Below, piece after piece: positions 1-9,556 of a DNA stretch of 64,000 bases. The notes under the pieces are model-generated. The model saw only the letters and a list, made by a program, of their open reading frames with translations, did no database searches and was not told the DNA's origin. This stretch comes from Hyphomonadaceae bacterium UBA1849 (GTDB lineage: Bacteria > Pseudomonadota > Alphaproteobacteria > Caulobacterales > Hyphomonadaceae). The position numbers and the translations under genes were made by a program. How positions within the stretch are numbered: the first letter of the stretch is position 1; the number at the start of each line of letters is the position of its first letter. Location: assembly GCA_002338565.1 (NCBI GenBank), contig DDIN01000004.1, positions 62,001-126,000 of the forward strand. Direction: 5' to 3'.

Positions 1-1
1 G

Positions 2-340
2 GGCTGCTTCAAGTACGAAAACGTCGAGCATGCCGAAAGCCGCGCGCTGGACGATCACGTACCTGAAGAGGTCAAGGAAGAGCGTTGGCATCGCTTCATG
101 GAAGTTCAGGCAGAAATTTCTGCAGAACGCTCCAAAGCGCAGATTGGCAAAATCGTTGATGTCATCGTTGATAGCGTCGATGAAGACCGTGATGTCGCCA
201 TTGGCCGGACCAAAGCTGACGCGCCTGAAATTGACGGCACTGTAGAGCTCGCCGAAGGCGGAGAGCTTGAGCCGGGCATGATCGTTGAAGCGCGCGTCGT
301 TGGCGCAGATCATTACGACCTCTGGGCGGAGCCAGCCTAA
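2..340 (+). CDS. rimO: RimO, ribosomal protein S12 methylthiotransferase (C-terminal part)
   Basis: This is the last ~112 residues of a gene that begins before the window. The sequence matches the end of RimO: the VPEEVKEERWHRFME helix closing the radical-SAM part, then the TRAM domain with AIGRTKADAPEIDG and the terminal ADHYDLWAE. RimO adds a methylthio group to an aspartate of ribosomal protein S12 using an Fe-S cluster; the catalytic cysteines lie upstream and cannot be seen. MiaB is the related alternative, but the APEIDG and DLWAE elements favour RimO. Confidence 0.9.
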   Translation, partial: GCFKYENVEHAESRALDDHVPEEVKEERWHRFMEVQAEISAERSKAQIGKIVDVIVDSVDEDRDVAIGRTKADAPEIDGTVELAEGGELEPGMIVEARVVGADHYDLWAEPA

Positions 341-412
341 GCGTCTTTTCCCCTGAACAGGTGAATTGCAAACTGTTTCCCTTGCCGTAAATTCACGGCG
401 GGGGACGTTTCC

Positions 413-1102
413 ATGATTCATTACTTGCGCCCGAGCTTCTGGCAGGCTGCCATCAAAGATCCACTCACATGGCTTGCCATCGCTGTGGACTTTGTTCCTG
501 TCATTCTGGTCTTTGTCTTTGGTTGGGGCGCAGCGCCTTTGGTTCTGCTTTACTGGGCAGAGAATGTGATTATCGGCGTCGTTACTTTTTTTCGAATTAT
601 TGCGTCATCGCTTGTGAGCCTAGGTGGCGTCGGCTCGGTCTTCGGCTTTTTCCTCGCCGCATTTTTCAGCGTACATTACGGCATGTTCTGCTTCGGGCAC
701 GGCATTTTTCTGTTTTCATTCATCAATTTGCCTGGCGCCGAGATTGGGATTGGGCCTCCGGGACCAGACGCGTTCATGGAGATGCTTGGCGCTATTGTGA
801 CGGCCTATCCCGCGGCGCTCTATGCGATGGGGCTTATCTTTGTTTTTCAGCTCATCGCAGCCGTGAAGGATTACTGGCCGGGTGGGCAGCATGGGTACGC
901 TTCGCCGCAGGAAGAAATGTTCTCCCCCTATGGCCGTATCATTGTGCTGCATGTTGGTGTGTTTGTGGGTGCCTTTGCGTTGCTCGCGATAGGCGATCCG
1001 GCGATTGGCGTGCTTGCGCTCATTCTGCTGCGCATGGCGTTCAGCGTGCTCGGGCGCGCCTGGCGTGATCGGGATAGAGGGGCAGACGGAAGCCGCGCCT
1101 AA
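413..1102 (+). CDS. DUF6498-type integral membrane protein
   Basis: A 229-residue hydrophobic protein with about five to six predicted membrane segments. The early LLYWAENVIIG stretch is typical of the DUF6498 family, whose function is unknown. The ATG lies 72 bp after rimO. Its stop codon overlaps the stop of the convergent purN by 4 bp. The C-terminus is short and basic (WRDRDRGADGS). No enzymatic motif is visible; the family assignment is from recall of the motif. Confidence 0.75.
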   Translation: MIHYLRPSFWQAAIKDPLTWLAIAVDFVPVILVFVFGWGAAPLVLLYWAENVIIGVVTFFRIIASSLVSLGGVGSVFGFFLAAFFSVHYGMFCFGHGIFLFSFINLPGAEIGIGPPGPDAFMEMLGAIVTAYPAALYAMGLIFVFQLIAAVKDYWPGGQHGYASPQEEMFSPYGRIIVLHVGVFVGAFALLAIGDPAIGVLALILLRMAFSVLGRAWRDRDRGADGSRA

Positions 1103-1719
1103 GCTTCGGCTTCGTCTTCAGCTTCGCGGTCGAGGAAGTCGTCAATCGCTTTGGCGAGGGCACGCGGGTATAAGATATGCTCCCGCTCAAGGACACGCTC
1201 GGCCAATGTGTCTGGCGTGTCGCCTTCCTGAATTGCAACGCGCTCCTGATCGATCACAGCGCCTTCATCCACGCCTTCGGTGACCCAGTGCACGGAACAG
1301 CCTGCTTCGGCGTCTCCGGCTTCTATGGCACGCTTGTGCGTGTGCAAACCTGGATATTTTGGCAGAAGGGATGGGTGGATGTTGATCATCCGACCTTCCC
1401 AATGCTCGGTGAACCAGCTCGTAAGAACGCGCATAAATCCGGCGAGCGCGATGAACTCCACATTGTGAAGTTCGAGCGTCTGTTGAACATCTTTCTCAAA
1501 AGACTCGCGGTCGTCGTATGCGCGGTGATCAATCGCTGCAATTGGCAGACCTTGCTCACTGGCCCATTCAAGTCCAGCAGCAGAATAGGAATTGGACAGC
1601 ACGAGAACCGGTTTTGCCACCACGTCTCCGTCGAGGCAGGCTTCCACCAAAGTTTTCATGTTGGAGCCGCGGCCGGAGATGAAAATCGCCAGGCGGACCG
1701 GTTCTTCACGCTCAGGCAT
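1099..1719 (-). CDS. purN: Phosphoribosylglycinamide formyltransferase PurN
   Basis: PurN transfers a formyl group from 10-formyl-THF to glycinamide ribonucleotide, the third step of de novo purine synthesis. The 206-residue protein has the N-terminal phosphate-binding ISGRGSNMKTL, the NIHPSLLPKYPG catalytic segment with Asn-His-Ser, and the EGVDEGAVI segment with the catalytic Asp. It starts inside the end of purM (8-bp overlap), so the two are translated from one operon. A short acidic tail (REAEDEAEA) ends the protein. Confidence 0.95.
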   Translation of the reverse strand: MPEREEPVRLAIFISGRGSNMKTLVEACLDGDVVAKPVLVLSNSYSAAGLEWASEQGLPIAAIDHRAYDDRESFEKDVQQTLELHNVEFIALAGFMRVLTSWFTEHWEGRMINIHPSLLPKYPGLHTHKRAIEAGDAEAGCSVHWVTEGVDEGAVIDQERVAIQEGDTPDTLAERVLEREHILYPRALAKAIDDFLDREAEDEAEA

Positions 1720-2734
1720 TCTTCAGATGTCCGTACAGGAAGGCGTCTTCGCCGTTGAAGCGGAGGGCTGCCAGAACTTCTTCGACCTTCTCTGGCGCGA
1801 CCGCAAGTATGATACCGATGCCCATATTGAAGGTGCGCCACATTTCAGCGTCCTCGACATTGCCGACTGACTGCATCCATTCGAATACGGCAGGAGGCGT
1901 GTAGTCATCGCCGTCGCGTACCGGCACGAGTGTATCCGGTAGCATACGCGGCAAGTTCTCGGTCACGCCGCCGCCTGTAATGTGGGCGAGGCCTTTAACG
2001 TGGCCGGATTTGATGAGCGGCAGAACAGACTTCACGTAAAGCTTGGTTGGCGTAAGCAGGGCTTCGCCAAGTGATTTGCCTTCCGCGAATGGCGAGTCTG
2101 CCGAAAGTTCGAGGCCTGAACGCTCGACGATCTTGCGGATCAGTGAGTAGCCGTTGGAGTGCGGCCCGGAAGACGAAATCGCGATAAGCGCGTCGCCTTC
2201 GGCCATCTCGTCCATTTTCGGAAGAATATTTGCGCGTTCGACTGCGCCAACAACGAAGCCTGCGAGGTCGTAATGGCCCGGCGCATACATGCTAGGCATT
2301 TCGGCGGTCTCTCCCCCGATAAGCGCGCATCCGCTTTGACGGCAGCCTTCAGCGATACCTGCAACTACCTCAGCAGCGGTATCGGTCTCCAGTTTGCCGG
2401 TGGCAAAATAGTCGAGGAAGAAGAGCGGTTCAGCGCCTTGCGCCAGAACGTCATTCACACACATGGCGACGAGGTCGATGCCAATTGTCGTGTGGAAGTT
2501 AGCTTCTTGAGCCAGCAGCAGCTTCGTGCCGACGCCATCTGTGCCTGAAACGAGTACGGGATCATCATACCCGCAAGCCTTCAGATCAAATAGGCCACCA
2601 AAGCCGCCGAGGTCGGATGCAACGCCCGGACGGAAAGTCGATTTTGCCAGCGGTTTGATCTTGTCGACCAGCTCATTGCCTGCATCGATGTCAACGCCTG
2701 CCTGGCGGTAGGTCATAGGAGAGGAATCTGTCAT
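1712..2734 (-). CDS. purM: Phosphoribosylformylglycinamidine cyclo-ligase PurM
   Basis: PurM (AIR synthetase) closes the imidazole ring of FGAM with ATP in purine synthesis. The 340-residue length is normal. Visible motifs are SGTDGVGTKLLLA near residue 64, the catalytic-loop GGETAEMPSMY and the HITGGGVTENLPR segment, all characteristic of PurM. It is the first gene of the leftward purM-purN operon and is divergent from the DUF2066 gene, so its promoter lies in the 83 bp between them. Confidence 0.96.
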   Translation of the reverse strand: MTDSSPMTYRQAGVDIDAGNELVDKIKPLAKSTFRPGVASDLGGFGGLFDLKACGYDDPVLVSGTDGVGTKLLLAQEANFHTTIGIDLVAMCVNDVLAQGAEPLFFLDYFATGKLETDTAAEVVAGIAEGCRQSGCALIGGETAEMPSMYAPGHYDLAGFVVGAVERANILPKMDEMAEGDALIAISSSGPHSNGYSLIRKIVERSGLELSADSPFAEGKSLGEALLTPTKLYVKSVLPLIKSGHVKGLAHITGGGVTENLPRMLPDTLVPVRDGDDYTPPAVFEWMQSVGNVEDAEMWRTFNMGIGIILAVAPEKVEEVLAALRFNGEDAFLYGHLKNA

Positions 2735-2817
2735 GAAGGCCCCGTTAGCATGGCTTCCCTGTTCTCGCCATATTCTCTGTCTTTAAACTTGAATAAATGA
2801 CTGCTAGGACGAGTCGT

Positions 2818-3837
2818 ATGAAAAAGATTTCCGTATTGCTGAGCGCAGTCATCGCGCTTTTCATGGGCGCGACGTCAGCTCACGCTGATCTGCGTGATGT
2901 TTACACGATTTCCAACATTCCAGTGGATCACACAGCGAATACGACGCGAGAAGCCGAAGCGCAGGCGGTGGCCGAAGCCAAGATCATTGGTTTGTACCGC
3001 CTGATCGAGCGTCTGACGCTGGAAGAAGATCGTGCGCTGCTCGGCGAGGATTTCTACAGCTATTCGAATGCCAACGAACTGGCCGCGGCGGTCGACGTTG
3101 ATAATGAACGCCGTTCGACAACTGTTTATCGTGCCGAGCTATCCGTTGTTTATAACCCGATCCGTCTGCGTGCGCAGCTGTCTCAGCGCGGTGTGCCATT
3201 CATTGATCAGCAGGCCTCGCGAGTTTTGCTGGTCCCTGTTTCGGCAAGTGCGGCGCCCGTTGCCGAATGGGCGTCAGTGTGGCCGCGTTCTGACGAAGGC
3301 GCTCTGAGCCCTTACACGACGTCTCAGCGTCCTCGCTCTTCAGTCGCAGATTGGTCCGCGGTTGCACCCGAAGTGCGCTCTGTGGGCGCTACAGGCGCTA
3401 TTTTCGCCGGTCTGGTCGGTACAGATGGCGATTATGCCGTAAACCTCACGCGCATGACGGCCGCAGGACAAACCGTGATTGGCCGTACCCGCTCGGTTGC
3501 TACTCTTGAAGAAGCTGTCGCTGCGGCATCGGCTTATATGGATGCGGCCTGGAAGAGCCAGTCCATTGTTCGAAGCGATGAAGCGCGAACAGACAGCACT
3601 GCCGTTGCGCGTTTTTCTGATCAGCGCAGCTGGAATGCGATGCGCTCTGCTATGTCGAATTCACCGCTGATTTCAGGTTTCCGTGTAGACGCAATCGCGC
3701 GCGACGGAGCGCTTGTCTCTTTCACCTACGCGGGAAGCGAAGAGCGCCTGCGCACCGAATTCAGCCAGCGCGGCATTAATCTGTCATCTTCGCCGGATGG
3801 CTGGGTGATAGAATATGGCGGCAGCCGCCGGTTTTAG
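2818..3837 (+). CDS. DUF2066 domain-containing exported protein
   Basis: I start it at ATG 2818 because it is preceded by an AGGA ribosome site and opens a clean signal peptide (MKKISVLLSAVIALF, cleavage after AHA). An in-frame ATG at 2797 would only add seven residues. The 339-residue product matches DUF2066 (VYTISNIPVDHTA, then an AEAQAVAEAKIIGLYRLIERL helix), a periplasmic family of unknown role. It lies just upstream of the Hda-like gene, an arrangement I recall from other alphaproteobacteria, and is probably co-transcribed with hdaA and ppk. Confidence 0.85.
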   Translation: MKKISVLLSAVIALFMGATSAHADLRDVYTISNIPVDHTANTTREAEAQAVAEAKIIGLYRLIERLTLEEDRALLGEDFYSYSNANELAAAVDVDNERRSTTVYRAELSVVYNPIRLRAQLSQRGVPFIDQQASRVLLVPVSASAAPVAEWASVWPRSDEGALSPYTTSQRPRSSVADWSAVAPEVRSVGATGAIFAGLVGTDGDYAVNLTRMTAAGQTVIGRTRSVATLEEAVAAASAYMDAAWKSQSIVRSDEARTDSTAVARFSDQRSWNAMRSAMSNSPLISGFRVDAIARDGALVSFTYAGSEERLRTEFSQRGINLSSSPDGWVIEYGGSRRF

Positions 3838-3849
3838 GGCTGATTGATT

Positions 3850-4542
3850 ATGCCGGGTGAGCAATTCAAACTCGCTTTCCCATCGCCGATTTTGCCGTTG
3901 GATGCGTTGTTCTCCGAAGATCAGGGGCAACAGTCGCTCAACGTGCTTCGGCGTTGGCAGGAATGGCCTAAATCTACTCTGTGCGTTACCGGGCCTGAGA
4001 ATTCTGGTGTCACCAGTATTCTGAAGAGTTGGGCAAAAGAAGTTGGTGGCCGATATCTGGTTCCAGCAGATTGGGAAAATCTGGACCCCAAGGCGCTGTC
4101 CGACCTGCTCAGCCAGCCATTATGTCTGGATGATTGCCATCATGTCGAAGCTTCCGCCAGCCTTCTGACAATCCTCAATCTCGCCGAAGAGAGCGGTGTC
4201 AAAATTCTCGTTGGCGGGCACGGCCAGCCATCTGTCTGGCATGTCACGCCGCCGGACCTTGTTTCACGACTTGCGGCCATGACGACGATCATTCTGCCTG
4301 CCATGGACGATGAGGCCTTTATCCGTCGTTTAAGGGCTGCCTGTCTCAGAAGGTTCATACGAATCCCCGAAGAAACACTGTCTTTCCTCGAGCCGCGGCT
4401 TGATCGCAGCTTTCAGGCCATTGAAGCATTTGCCGGCCGTCTGGACAGAGCAATGACGGAAACGAAACGTCCGGCGACTATTCCGCTTGCCCGCGACGTT
4501 CTCAACGAATTAATCGAAGAATGGGAAACAGACGACGTCTGA
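3850..4542 (+). CDS. hdaA: HdaA-like DnaA-related replication regulator
   Basis: A 230-residue protein resembling the AAA+ domain of DnaA, as in Hda/HdaA, which with the DNA clamp stimulates DnaA-ATP hydrolysis to block re-initiation. The N-terminal QFKLAFP segment is the expected clamp-binding motif. The Walker A position reads GPENSGVTS, with the Lys replaced by Val, and Walker B reads CLDD. ATG 3850 is preferred over the TTG at 3844. It sits between DUF2066 and ppk; the first ppk-frame ATG lies inside it. It could instead be a divergent DnaA-like paralogue with another role. Confidence 0.85.
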   Translation: MPGEQFKLAFPSPILPLDALFSEDQGQQSLNVLRRWQEWPKSTLCVTGPENSGVTSILKSWAKEVGGRYLVPADWENLDPKALSDLLSQPLCLDDCHHVEASASLLTILNLAEESGVKILVGGHGQPSVWHVTPPDLVSRLAAMTTIILPAMDDEAFIRRLRAACLRRFIRIPEETLSFLEPRLDRSFQAIEAFAGRLDRAMTETKRPATIPLARDVLNELIEEWETDDV

Positions 4543-4562
4543 CCCATTGTCTTGAGGCTGAT

Positions 4563-6758
4563 ATGAGCATTTCAAAATCCGGTTCGGAGCATAAAGCGGG
4601 TTCTGCCGAACCGCGTGCGATCACCTTATCGTCGCCATCACGGTTCATCGACCGTGAATTGTCCTGGCTTGGCTTTAATCAGCGGGTTCTCGAGGAAGCG
4701 GCAAATGACAAGCATCCGCTTCTAGAACAGCTCCGGTTCCTGTCGATCTCGGCAAATAACCTCGACGAATTCTACATGGTCCGTGTGGCTGGTCTTCGCG
4801 AACAGGTCCGTGCGGGTGTTTCGCGTCCGGGTTTGGATGGGCGTACGCCGGCGCAACAGCTCCAGTCTGTAAATGAACTAGCACTTCGGCTGATGGCCGA
4901 TCAGCAGACACGCTGGAATGAGTTGCGTAAACGACTTCAGCAGGAAGACATTCATGTGCTCGAAGTCGAGGATGTGACGAAGACGGACAAGGCGTGGCTG
5001 AAAAGCTATTTCATGGACCATATCTTCCCGATCATTACGCCGCTGGCGGTTGATCCGGCGCACCCGTTTCCATTCATCCCAAACCTTGGCTTCGCGATTG
5101 CGCTGGACCTTAAGAACAACACAACCGGTGAGATGATGAAGGCGCTTATGCCGCTCCCATCTCAGGTTGATCGATTCATCCGACTGCCAGCGACGCCGAA
5201 GACGAAGAAGTCCATTCGCTTCCTGTCGCTGGAAAGCATGCTGGAGCTCTTCCTCGATATCATCTTCCCGGGCTTTAGCTGCCTTAATCGCTGTGAGTTT
5301 CGCGTCGTGCGCGACAGCGATATCGAGATCGAAGAGGAAGCCGAAGACCTCATCCGCGAATTTGAAATTCTGCTGAAGCAACGTCGTCGCGGCCGCGTTG
5401 TGCGCCTGAAGCTCGAACGCGGTGCTGATGAAAGCCTCAAGAAATTTATCGTGTCTGGCGTCGGCGCGGAAGATCAGGACATTATCGAAGTCGATGGCAT
5501 TCTGGGCATGGCTCAGCTTTCCGAGCTGATCACCGATGATCGCCCGGAGCTGTCATATGATTCGTATGAGCCACGTTTCCCGGAACGTGTGCGCGAAAAT
5601 GGCGGCGACTGTTTTGCCGCAATCCGCCAGAAGGACATGATCGTCCATCATCCGTATGAGAGCTTCGATGTCGTTCTGCAGTTTATCAAGCAGGCTGCGC
5701 GTGATCCGGACGTGATTGCCATCAAGCAAACGCTCTATCGAACCAGTAAGAACTCACCGGTTATTGCGGCGCTCGTAGAAGCTGCAGAGGCTGGCAAGAA
5801 CGTCACCGCGCTGGTTGAGATCAAGGCGCGCTTTGATGAGGAGGCCAACCTTCGCTGGGCGCGCGATCTGGAGCGGGCCGGTGTTCAGGTCGTCTACGGC
5901 TTCATCGAATATAAAACGCACGCCAAAATCAGTCTGGTCGTACGCCGTGAAGGTGGAGAGCTTCGAACTTATACGCACTTCGGAACCGGCAATTACCACC
6001 CGATTACGGCGAAGATTTATACCGACCTTTCGTTGTTCACGGATGATCAGGCGCTGGGTCGGGATGCAGGTCGTATCTTCAATTATGTGACAAGCTATGC
6101 TGAGCCCCCAATGCTGGAGAAGGTCTCCATGTCACCGCTCAGCATGAAGAACGACATTATCAAATTGATCAAAGCCGAGATTGCCAACGCTAAAGCCGGC
6201 AAGCCTTCCGGTATTTGGGTGAAGATGAACTCGCTTGTTCATGCCGAAGTCATAGATGCGCTCTACCGCGCAAGTCAGGCGGGCGTGCCGATCGAGCTGG
6301 TGATTCGTGGCATTTGTTCGCTCCGTCCGGGTGTGCCGGGCCTTTCGGAGAATATCCGGGTGAAAAGCGTTGTCGGACGTTTCCTCGAACACTCACGTAT
6401 TGCCTGCTTCGCGAACGGTCATGAGCTGCCATCGCGTGAAGCCAAGGTCTTCATTTCGTCTGCTGATTGGATGAACCGTAATCTGGACCGACGCGTGGAA
6501 GCCTTCGTTCCGCTAGAGAATGAAACTGTGAAGCGTCAGGTGCTCAACCAGATTATGGTCGCTAACCTGAACGATGATGCCCAGAGCTGGATTTTGCAAT
6601 CTGATGGCACCTACGAGCGGGTTCTGCCTGAAGGCGAACCATTCAGCGTGCATGATTATCTGATGGAGTATCCGAGCTTGTCAGGTCGGGGCGAAGCGCT
6701 CGATATGGAAATGCCGCCCAAGCTGGCACCGAAAGCAACGAAGAAGGCCAAGGCTTAA
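4563..6758 (+). CDS. ppk1: Polyphosphate kinase 1
   Basis: PPK1 reversibly polymerises the gamma phosphate of ATP into polyphosphate. The ATG at 4563 follows a GAGG site and the protein then has about 731 residues, normal for the family; an upstream ATG at 4521 would overlap hdaA. Motifs are FIDRELSWLGFNQRVLEEA at the N-terminus, SANNLDEFYMVRVAG, and HFGTGNYHP with the histidines of the phospholipase D-like catalytic core. A Lys-rich tail (KATKKAKA) closes it. It overlaps ppx by one base, so polyphosphate synthesis and breakdown are coupled in one operon. Confidence 0.97.
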   Translation: MSISKSGSEHKAGSAEPRAITLSSPSRFIDRELSWLGFNQRVLEEAANDKHPLLEQLRFLSISANNLDEFYMVRVAGLREQVRAGVSRPGLDGRTPAQQLQSVNELALRLMADQQTRWNELRKRLQQEDIHVLEVEDVTKTDKAWLKSYFMDHIFPIITPLAVDPAHPFPFIPNLGFAIALDLKNNTTGEMMKALMPLPSQVDRFIRLPATPKTKKSIRFLSLESMLELFLDIIFPGFSCLNRCEFRVVRDSDIEIEEEAEDLIREFEILLKQRRRGRVVRLKLERGADESLKKFIVSGVGAEDQDIIEVDGILGMAQLSELITDDRPELSYDSYEPRFPERVRENGGDCFAAIRQKDMIVHHPYESFDVVLQFIKQAARDPDVIAIKQTLYRTSKNSPVIAALVEAAEAGKNVTALVEIKARFDEEANLRWARDLERAGVQVVYGFIEYKTHAKISLVVRREGGELRTYTHFGTGNYHPITAKIYTDLSLFTDDQALGRDAGRIFNYVTSYAEPPMLEKVSMSPLSMKNDIIKLIKAEIANAKAGKPSGIWVKMNSLVHAEVIDALYRASQAGVPIELVIRGICSLRPGVPGLSENIRVKSVVGRFLEHSRIACFANGHELPSREAKVFISSADWMNRNLDRRVEAFVPLENETVKRQVLNQIMVANLNDDAQSWILQSDGTYERVLPEGEPFSVHDYLMEYPSLSGRGEALDMEMPPKLAPKATKKAKA

Positions 6759-8281
6759 TGGCGACAGGAATTGCCAGACCACCCGTCTTGTGGAGATTTT
6801 CCAGAAAGCAGGCTGTCCGGCAGCAAGCCGTTATCGATATCGGTTCGAACTCTGTTCGCTTGCTCGTCTATCAGATTGACGGGCGCAGTATTGTTCCGCG
6901 CCTGAATGAGAAAGTCATGGCCGGTCTCGGGCGTGGGTTGTCCGACTCGGGTCGTCTTTCACCGGAAGGCGTAGAAGCCGCGCTTCAGGCGTTATCGCGC
7001 TATTCCGCCATTTGTTCTTCGCTGGGCGTAGATGACGTAACTGCTATCGCGACAGCGGCCACACGCGAAGCCGAGGATGGGGACGCGTTCTGTGAAGAGA
7101 TCGAGCGTGTATCCGGTTTTCCTGTGCGCGTGCTTACTGGCCCCGAGGAGGCCCATTATGCGGCGCTTGGTGTTGTTGCAGGGCAGGGCGCGCCGACAGG
7201 CTTGATCGGTGATCTTGGTGGCTCCAGCCTTGAGCTGATTACGACTGATGCTGGCGAACTCACCGAAGGTAAAACATATAAGCTTGGTCCATTCGCAATG
7301 CAGGCTTTTCAGGCCGACGAAAAGACCAGCCTTTCCAGCCATGTGAAGAAGCTTCTGAAAGCACAGGGCGGGGTGCCCAAATGCCAGAATTTTTACACAG
7401 TGGGTGGAGCCTGGCGTGCAATCGCCAGCATTCATATGGCGCTGAATAACTATCCGCTTCAGGTGCTTCAGTCTTATGTCATTCCGGCATCAGAGATGAT
7501 TTCGCTTTGCAAGCTGCTGATGGACGCGAAAAAGCGTCCTGATGATGTTATCCGGTCCGTCGCGGGCAAGCGGACGCCGATCATCGAGTTTGCCGCCCTG
7601 ACTCTAAAAACAGTCCTGGAAATGTCGAAGGCAGACAACGTTGTTGTCTCTGCCAACGGCGTTCGTGAGGGGCTTGTTTTCAGTGGCATGGAGGCGGAAA
7701 CGCAGCGGCTAGATCCACTCTTTGCAGGCGTTGCACGTCTTGCACGGCAGGATTCGCGGCAGGCGGGCTTCACAAACGAGCTGCATAATTTCTCGGCTGA
7801 TATCCTCAGCGCGCTTCCGCCTGTATTTGGCGATACCCACGCACCTGAAGACCGGCTGCATGAGGCAGCCTTTCTACTGGCGGACATTGGCGCAACCATG
7901 CACCCGGATCACCGCTCTGATATTGCGCGCCAGATCGTGCTGCGTGGACCCTATTCGGGCGCTGGCCACCCGGCGCGTATTTATCTTGGGCTGGTGACCG
8001 CGATCCGTTATTGGCGCAAGTTCACGCCGACCGACCTGGAGACGACTGCTCTGACGCCAGAGCAAATCGACAGAGCCAAAACTGTCGCGCTGATCATAAG
8101 GCTCGCAGCTGAGTTCTCAGGACGTACTGAGAGAATACTCAAGAGGGCGTCTCTAAGCGTTGATGATGGCAAGCTCGTTCTGACCATACAAAAACGCCAC
8201 CAGAACCTGATGTCTGATGGCGTTAGAAAGCGTTTGGGGCATCTTGCATCCCAGCTCAACCTGGAAGCCGATATCCGATAG
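6758..8281 (+). CDS. ppx: Exopolyphosphatase / GppA-type phosphatase
   Basis: Ppx/GppA enzymes remove terminal phosphate from polyphosphate or pppGpp. The 507-residue sequence shows the actin-like fold motifs VIDIGSNSVRLLVY (about residues 26-39), ATAATREAEDG and GDLGGSSLELI, and a C-terminal HD-type helical half with HPDHRSDIARQI. The start codon overlaps the ppk1 stop (TAATG), a sign of translational coupling. It ends three bases from the convergent rnd gene. Ppx and GppA cannot be separated from sequence alone; ppk linkage favours Ppx. Confidence 0.93.
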   Translation: MATGIARPPVLWRFSRKQAVRQQAVIDIGSNSVRLLVYQIDGRSIVPRLNEKVMAGLGRGLSDSGRLSPEGVEAALQALSRYSAICSSLGVDDVTAIATAATREAEDGDAFCEEIERVSGFPVRVLTGPEEAHYAALGVVAGQGAPTGLIGDLGGSSLELITTDAGELTEGKTYKLGPFAMQAFQADEKTSLSSHVKKLLKAQGGVPKCQNFYTVGGAWRAIASIHMALNNYPLQVLQSYVIPASEMISLCKLLMDAKKRPDDVIRSVAGKRTPIIEFAALTLKTVLEMSKADNVVVSANGVREGLVFSGMEAETQRLDPLFAGVARLARQDSRQAGFTNELHNFSADILSALPPVFGDTHAPEDRLHEAAFLLADIGATMHPDHRSDIARQIVLRGPYSGAGHPARIYLGLVTAIRYWRKFTPTDLETTALTPEQIDRAKTVALIIRLAAEFSGRTERILKRASLSVDDGKLVLTIQKRHQNLMSDGVRKRLGHLASQLNLEADIR

Positions 8282-8284
8282 TCC

Positions 8285-9466
8285 TCAGGCCTTGCTTGCC
8301 TGAGACGTGTCGAACAACTCGACCTTGCCCTGATTGAAGGTTATGGCGAGACGGCCATGCAGGAGGTCTTCGGCCTGACGTCCGAACAAGTCATAGCGCC
8401 ATCCGGACATCACAGCCGTAGACTCGCCATCGCCTGATGCAATGCGTTCAAGGTCAGCCGCGTTTGCGACAAGACGCGGCGTGACGTTCTCATCATCGCA
8501 CACCTGTTTAAGCAGGACGCGCAGAAGGTCTGACGCACCCGCTGGCGACGCAGAGCGATGCTTTGGCTTGTCTACCTGCGGTGCGACTTCATCAACATTG
8601 TCCAAAGCGTAGTTGATGGCATCGAGCAGGCCAGCGCCGTGACGGGATTTTGCAAACCCTTTTGGGACTGAGCGAAGACGCTCCAGCGCTTCAGCTGTAC
8701 GCGGGCGCTGATCGGAAATTTCCTGAATTGCGTCATCTTTGAGGATGCGGCTGCGCGGGCGGTTAAGGTCCTGCGCGAGGCGTTCACGCCAGATCGCAAC
8801 ATTCTTGAGAACAGCCAGATAGTCTTTCTTCGGGCGGCGGATTTTCATCCGGTTCCATGCATTCTCAGGATCAGTGTCGTAGAGACTCGGTGCTGCCAGC
8901 GCCTGATTGTCTTCCTCGATCCAGCTCCAGCGGTTTTTCGCATCGAGCTTTTCGGCCATGCGATCATAAACCGTGCGCAGGTGCGTTACATCGCCGAGCG
9001 CGTATTTCAGCTGCTTCTGGCTAAGCGGGCGGCGCGTCCAGTCCGTGAATTGTGAAGATTTGTCGATCTGCTGACCGGCCAGACCTGAAACGAGGTTTTC
9101 GTAAGAAATGGAATCACCGAGGCCGAGCGCCATGGCGGCGATCTGCGTGTCAAAGATCGGGGATGGGGGCGTGCCCATCAACCGATAAAAAATTTCCATG
9201 TCCTGACGAGCCGCGTGGAAGACTTTTCCAATCGACTCATCGCCCATCAGTTTCAGGAAGGGGGCGAGGTCGAGCCCATCAACCATAGGGTCGATAATGC
9301 CCTCTACGCCTTCACCAGCCGCCTGAATTAAACACAGGGTCGGCCAGTATGTGCTCTCACGGTGGAATTCTGTGTCCACAAAAATGACGTCGCTTTGTGA
9401 AAGTGCGTCACAGAAGGCGTTGAGTTCGCCTTGTTCTTTGATTACAGCGATATCCGTGTCGCTCAT
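8285..9466 (-). CDS. rnd: Ribonuclease D
   Basis: RNase D is a 3'-5' exonuclease that trims tRNA 3' ends. The 393-residue protein has the DEDDy exonuclease motifs: FVDTEFHRE (Exo I), the ENLVSGL...FTDWTRRPLS region (Exo II) and YALGDVTHL (Exo III, with Tyr and Asp), then an HRDC-like helical domain around residues 205-290. Length is normal. It is divergent from aspS across 90 bp. Confidence 0.95.
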   Translation of the reverse strand: MSDTDIAVIKEQGELNAFCDALSQSDVIFVDTEFHRESTYWPTLCLIQAAGEGVEGIIDPMVDGLDLAPFLKLMGDESIGKVFHAARQDMEIFYRLMGTPPSPIFDTQIAAMALGLGDSISYENLVSGLAGQQIDKSSQFTDWTRRPLSQKQLKYALGDVTHLRTVYDRMAEKLDAKNRWSWIEEDNQALAAPSLYDTDPENAWNRMKIRRPKKDYLAVLKNVAIWRERLAQDLNRPRSRILKDDAIQEISDQRPRTAEALERLRSVPKGFAKSRHGAGLLDAINYALDNVDEVAPQVDKPKHRSASPAGASDLLRVLLKQVCDDENVTPRLVANAADLERIASGDGESTAVMSGWRYDLFGRQAEDLLHGRLAITFNQGKVELFDTSQASKA

Positions 9467-9556
9467 GTGCAGGTTTGCCTTTCACTCGCTTGACAAGGCA
9501 GGGTGCCCTGTGTCGTGTGCGCGCCAGAATAATTTTATCAACGGAGTCTTCCTCAA

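Noticed and set aside
384..399. GCCGT-AAATTC-ACGGC inverted repeat before the DUF6498 gene
   Set aside because: Five-base arms and no T tract; too short to call a terminator or operator.
3844..4542. hdaA as a decayed dnaA pseudogene
   Set aside because: The frame is intact, the length fits Hda and the clamp-binding segment is present; P-loop change alone is not decay.
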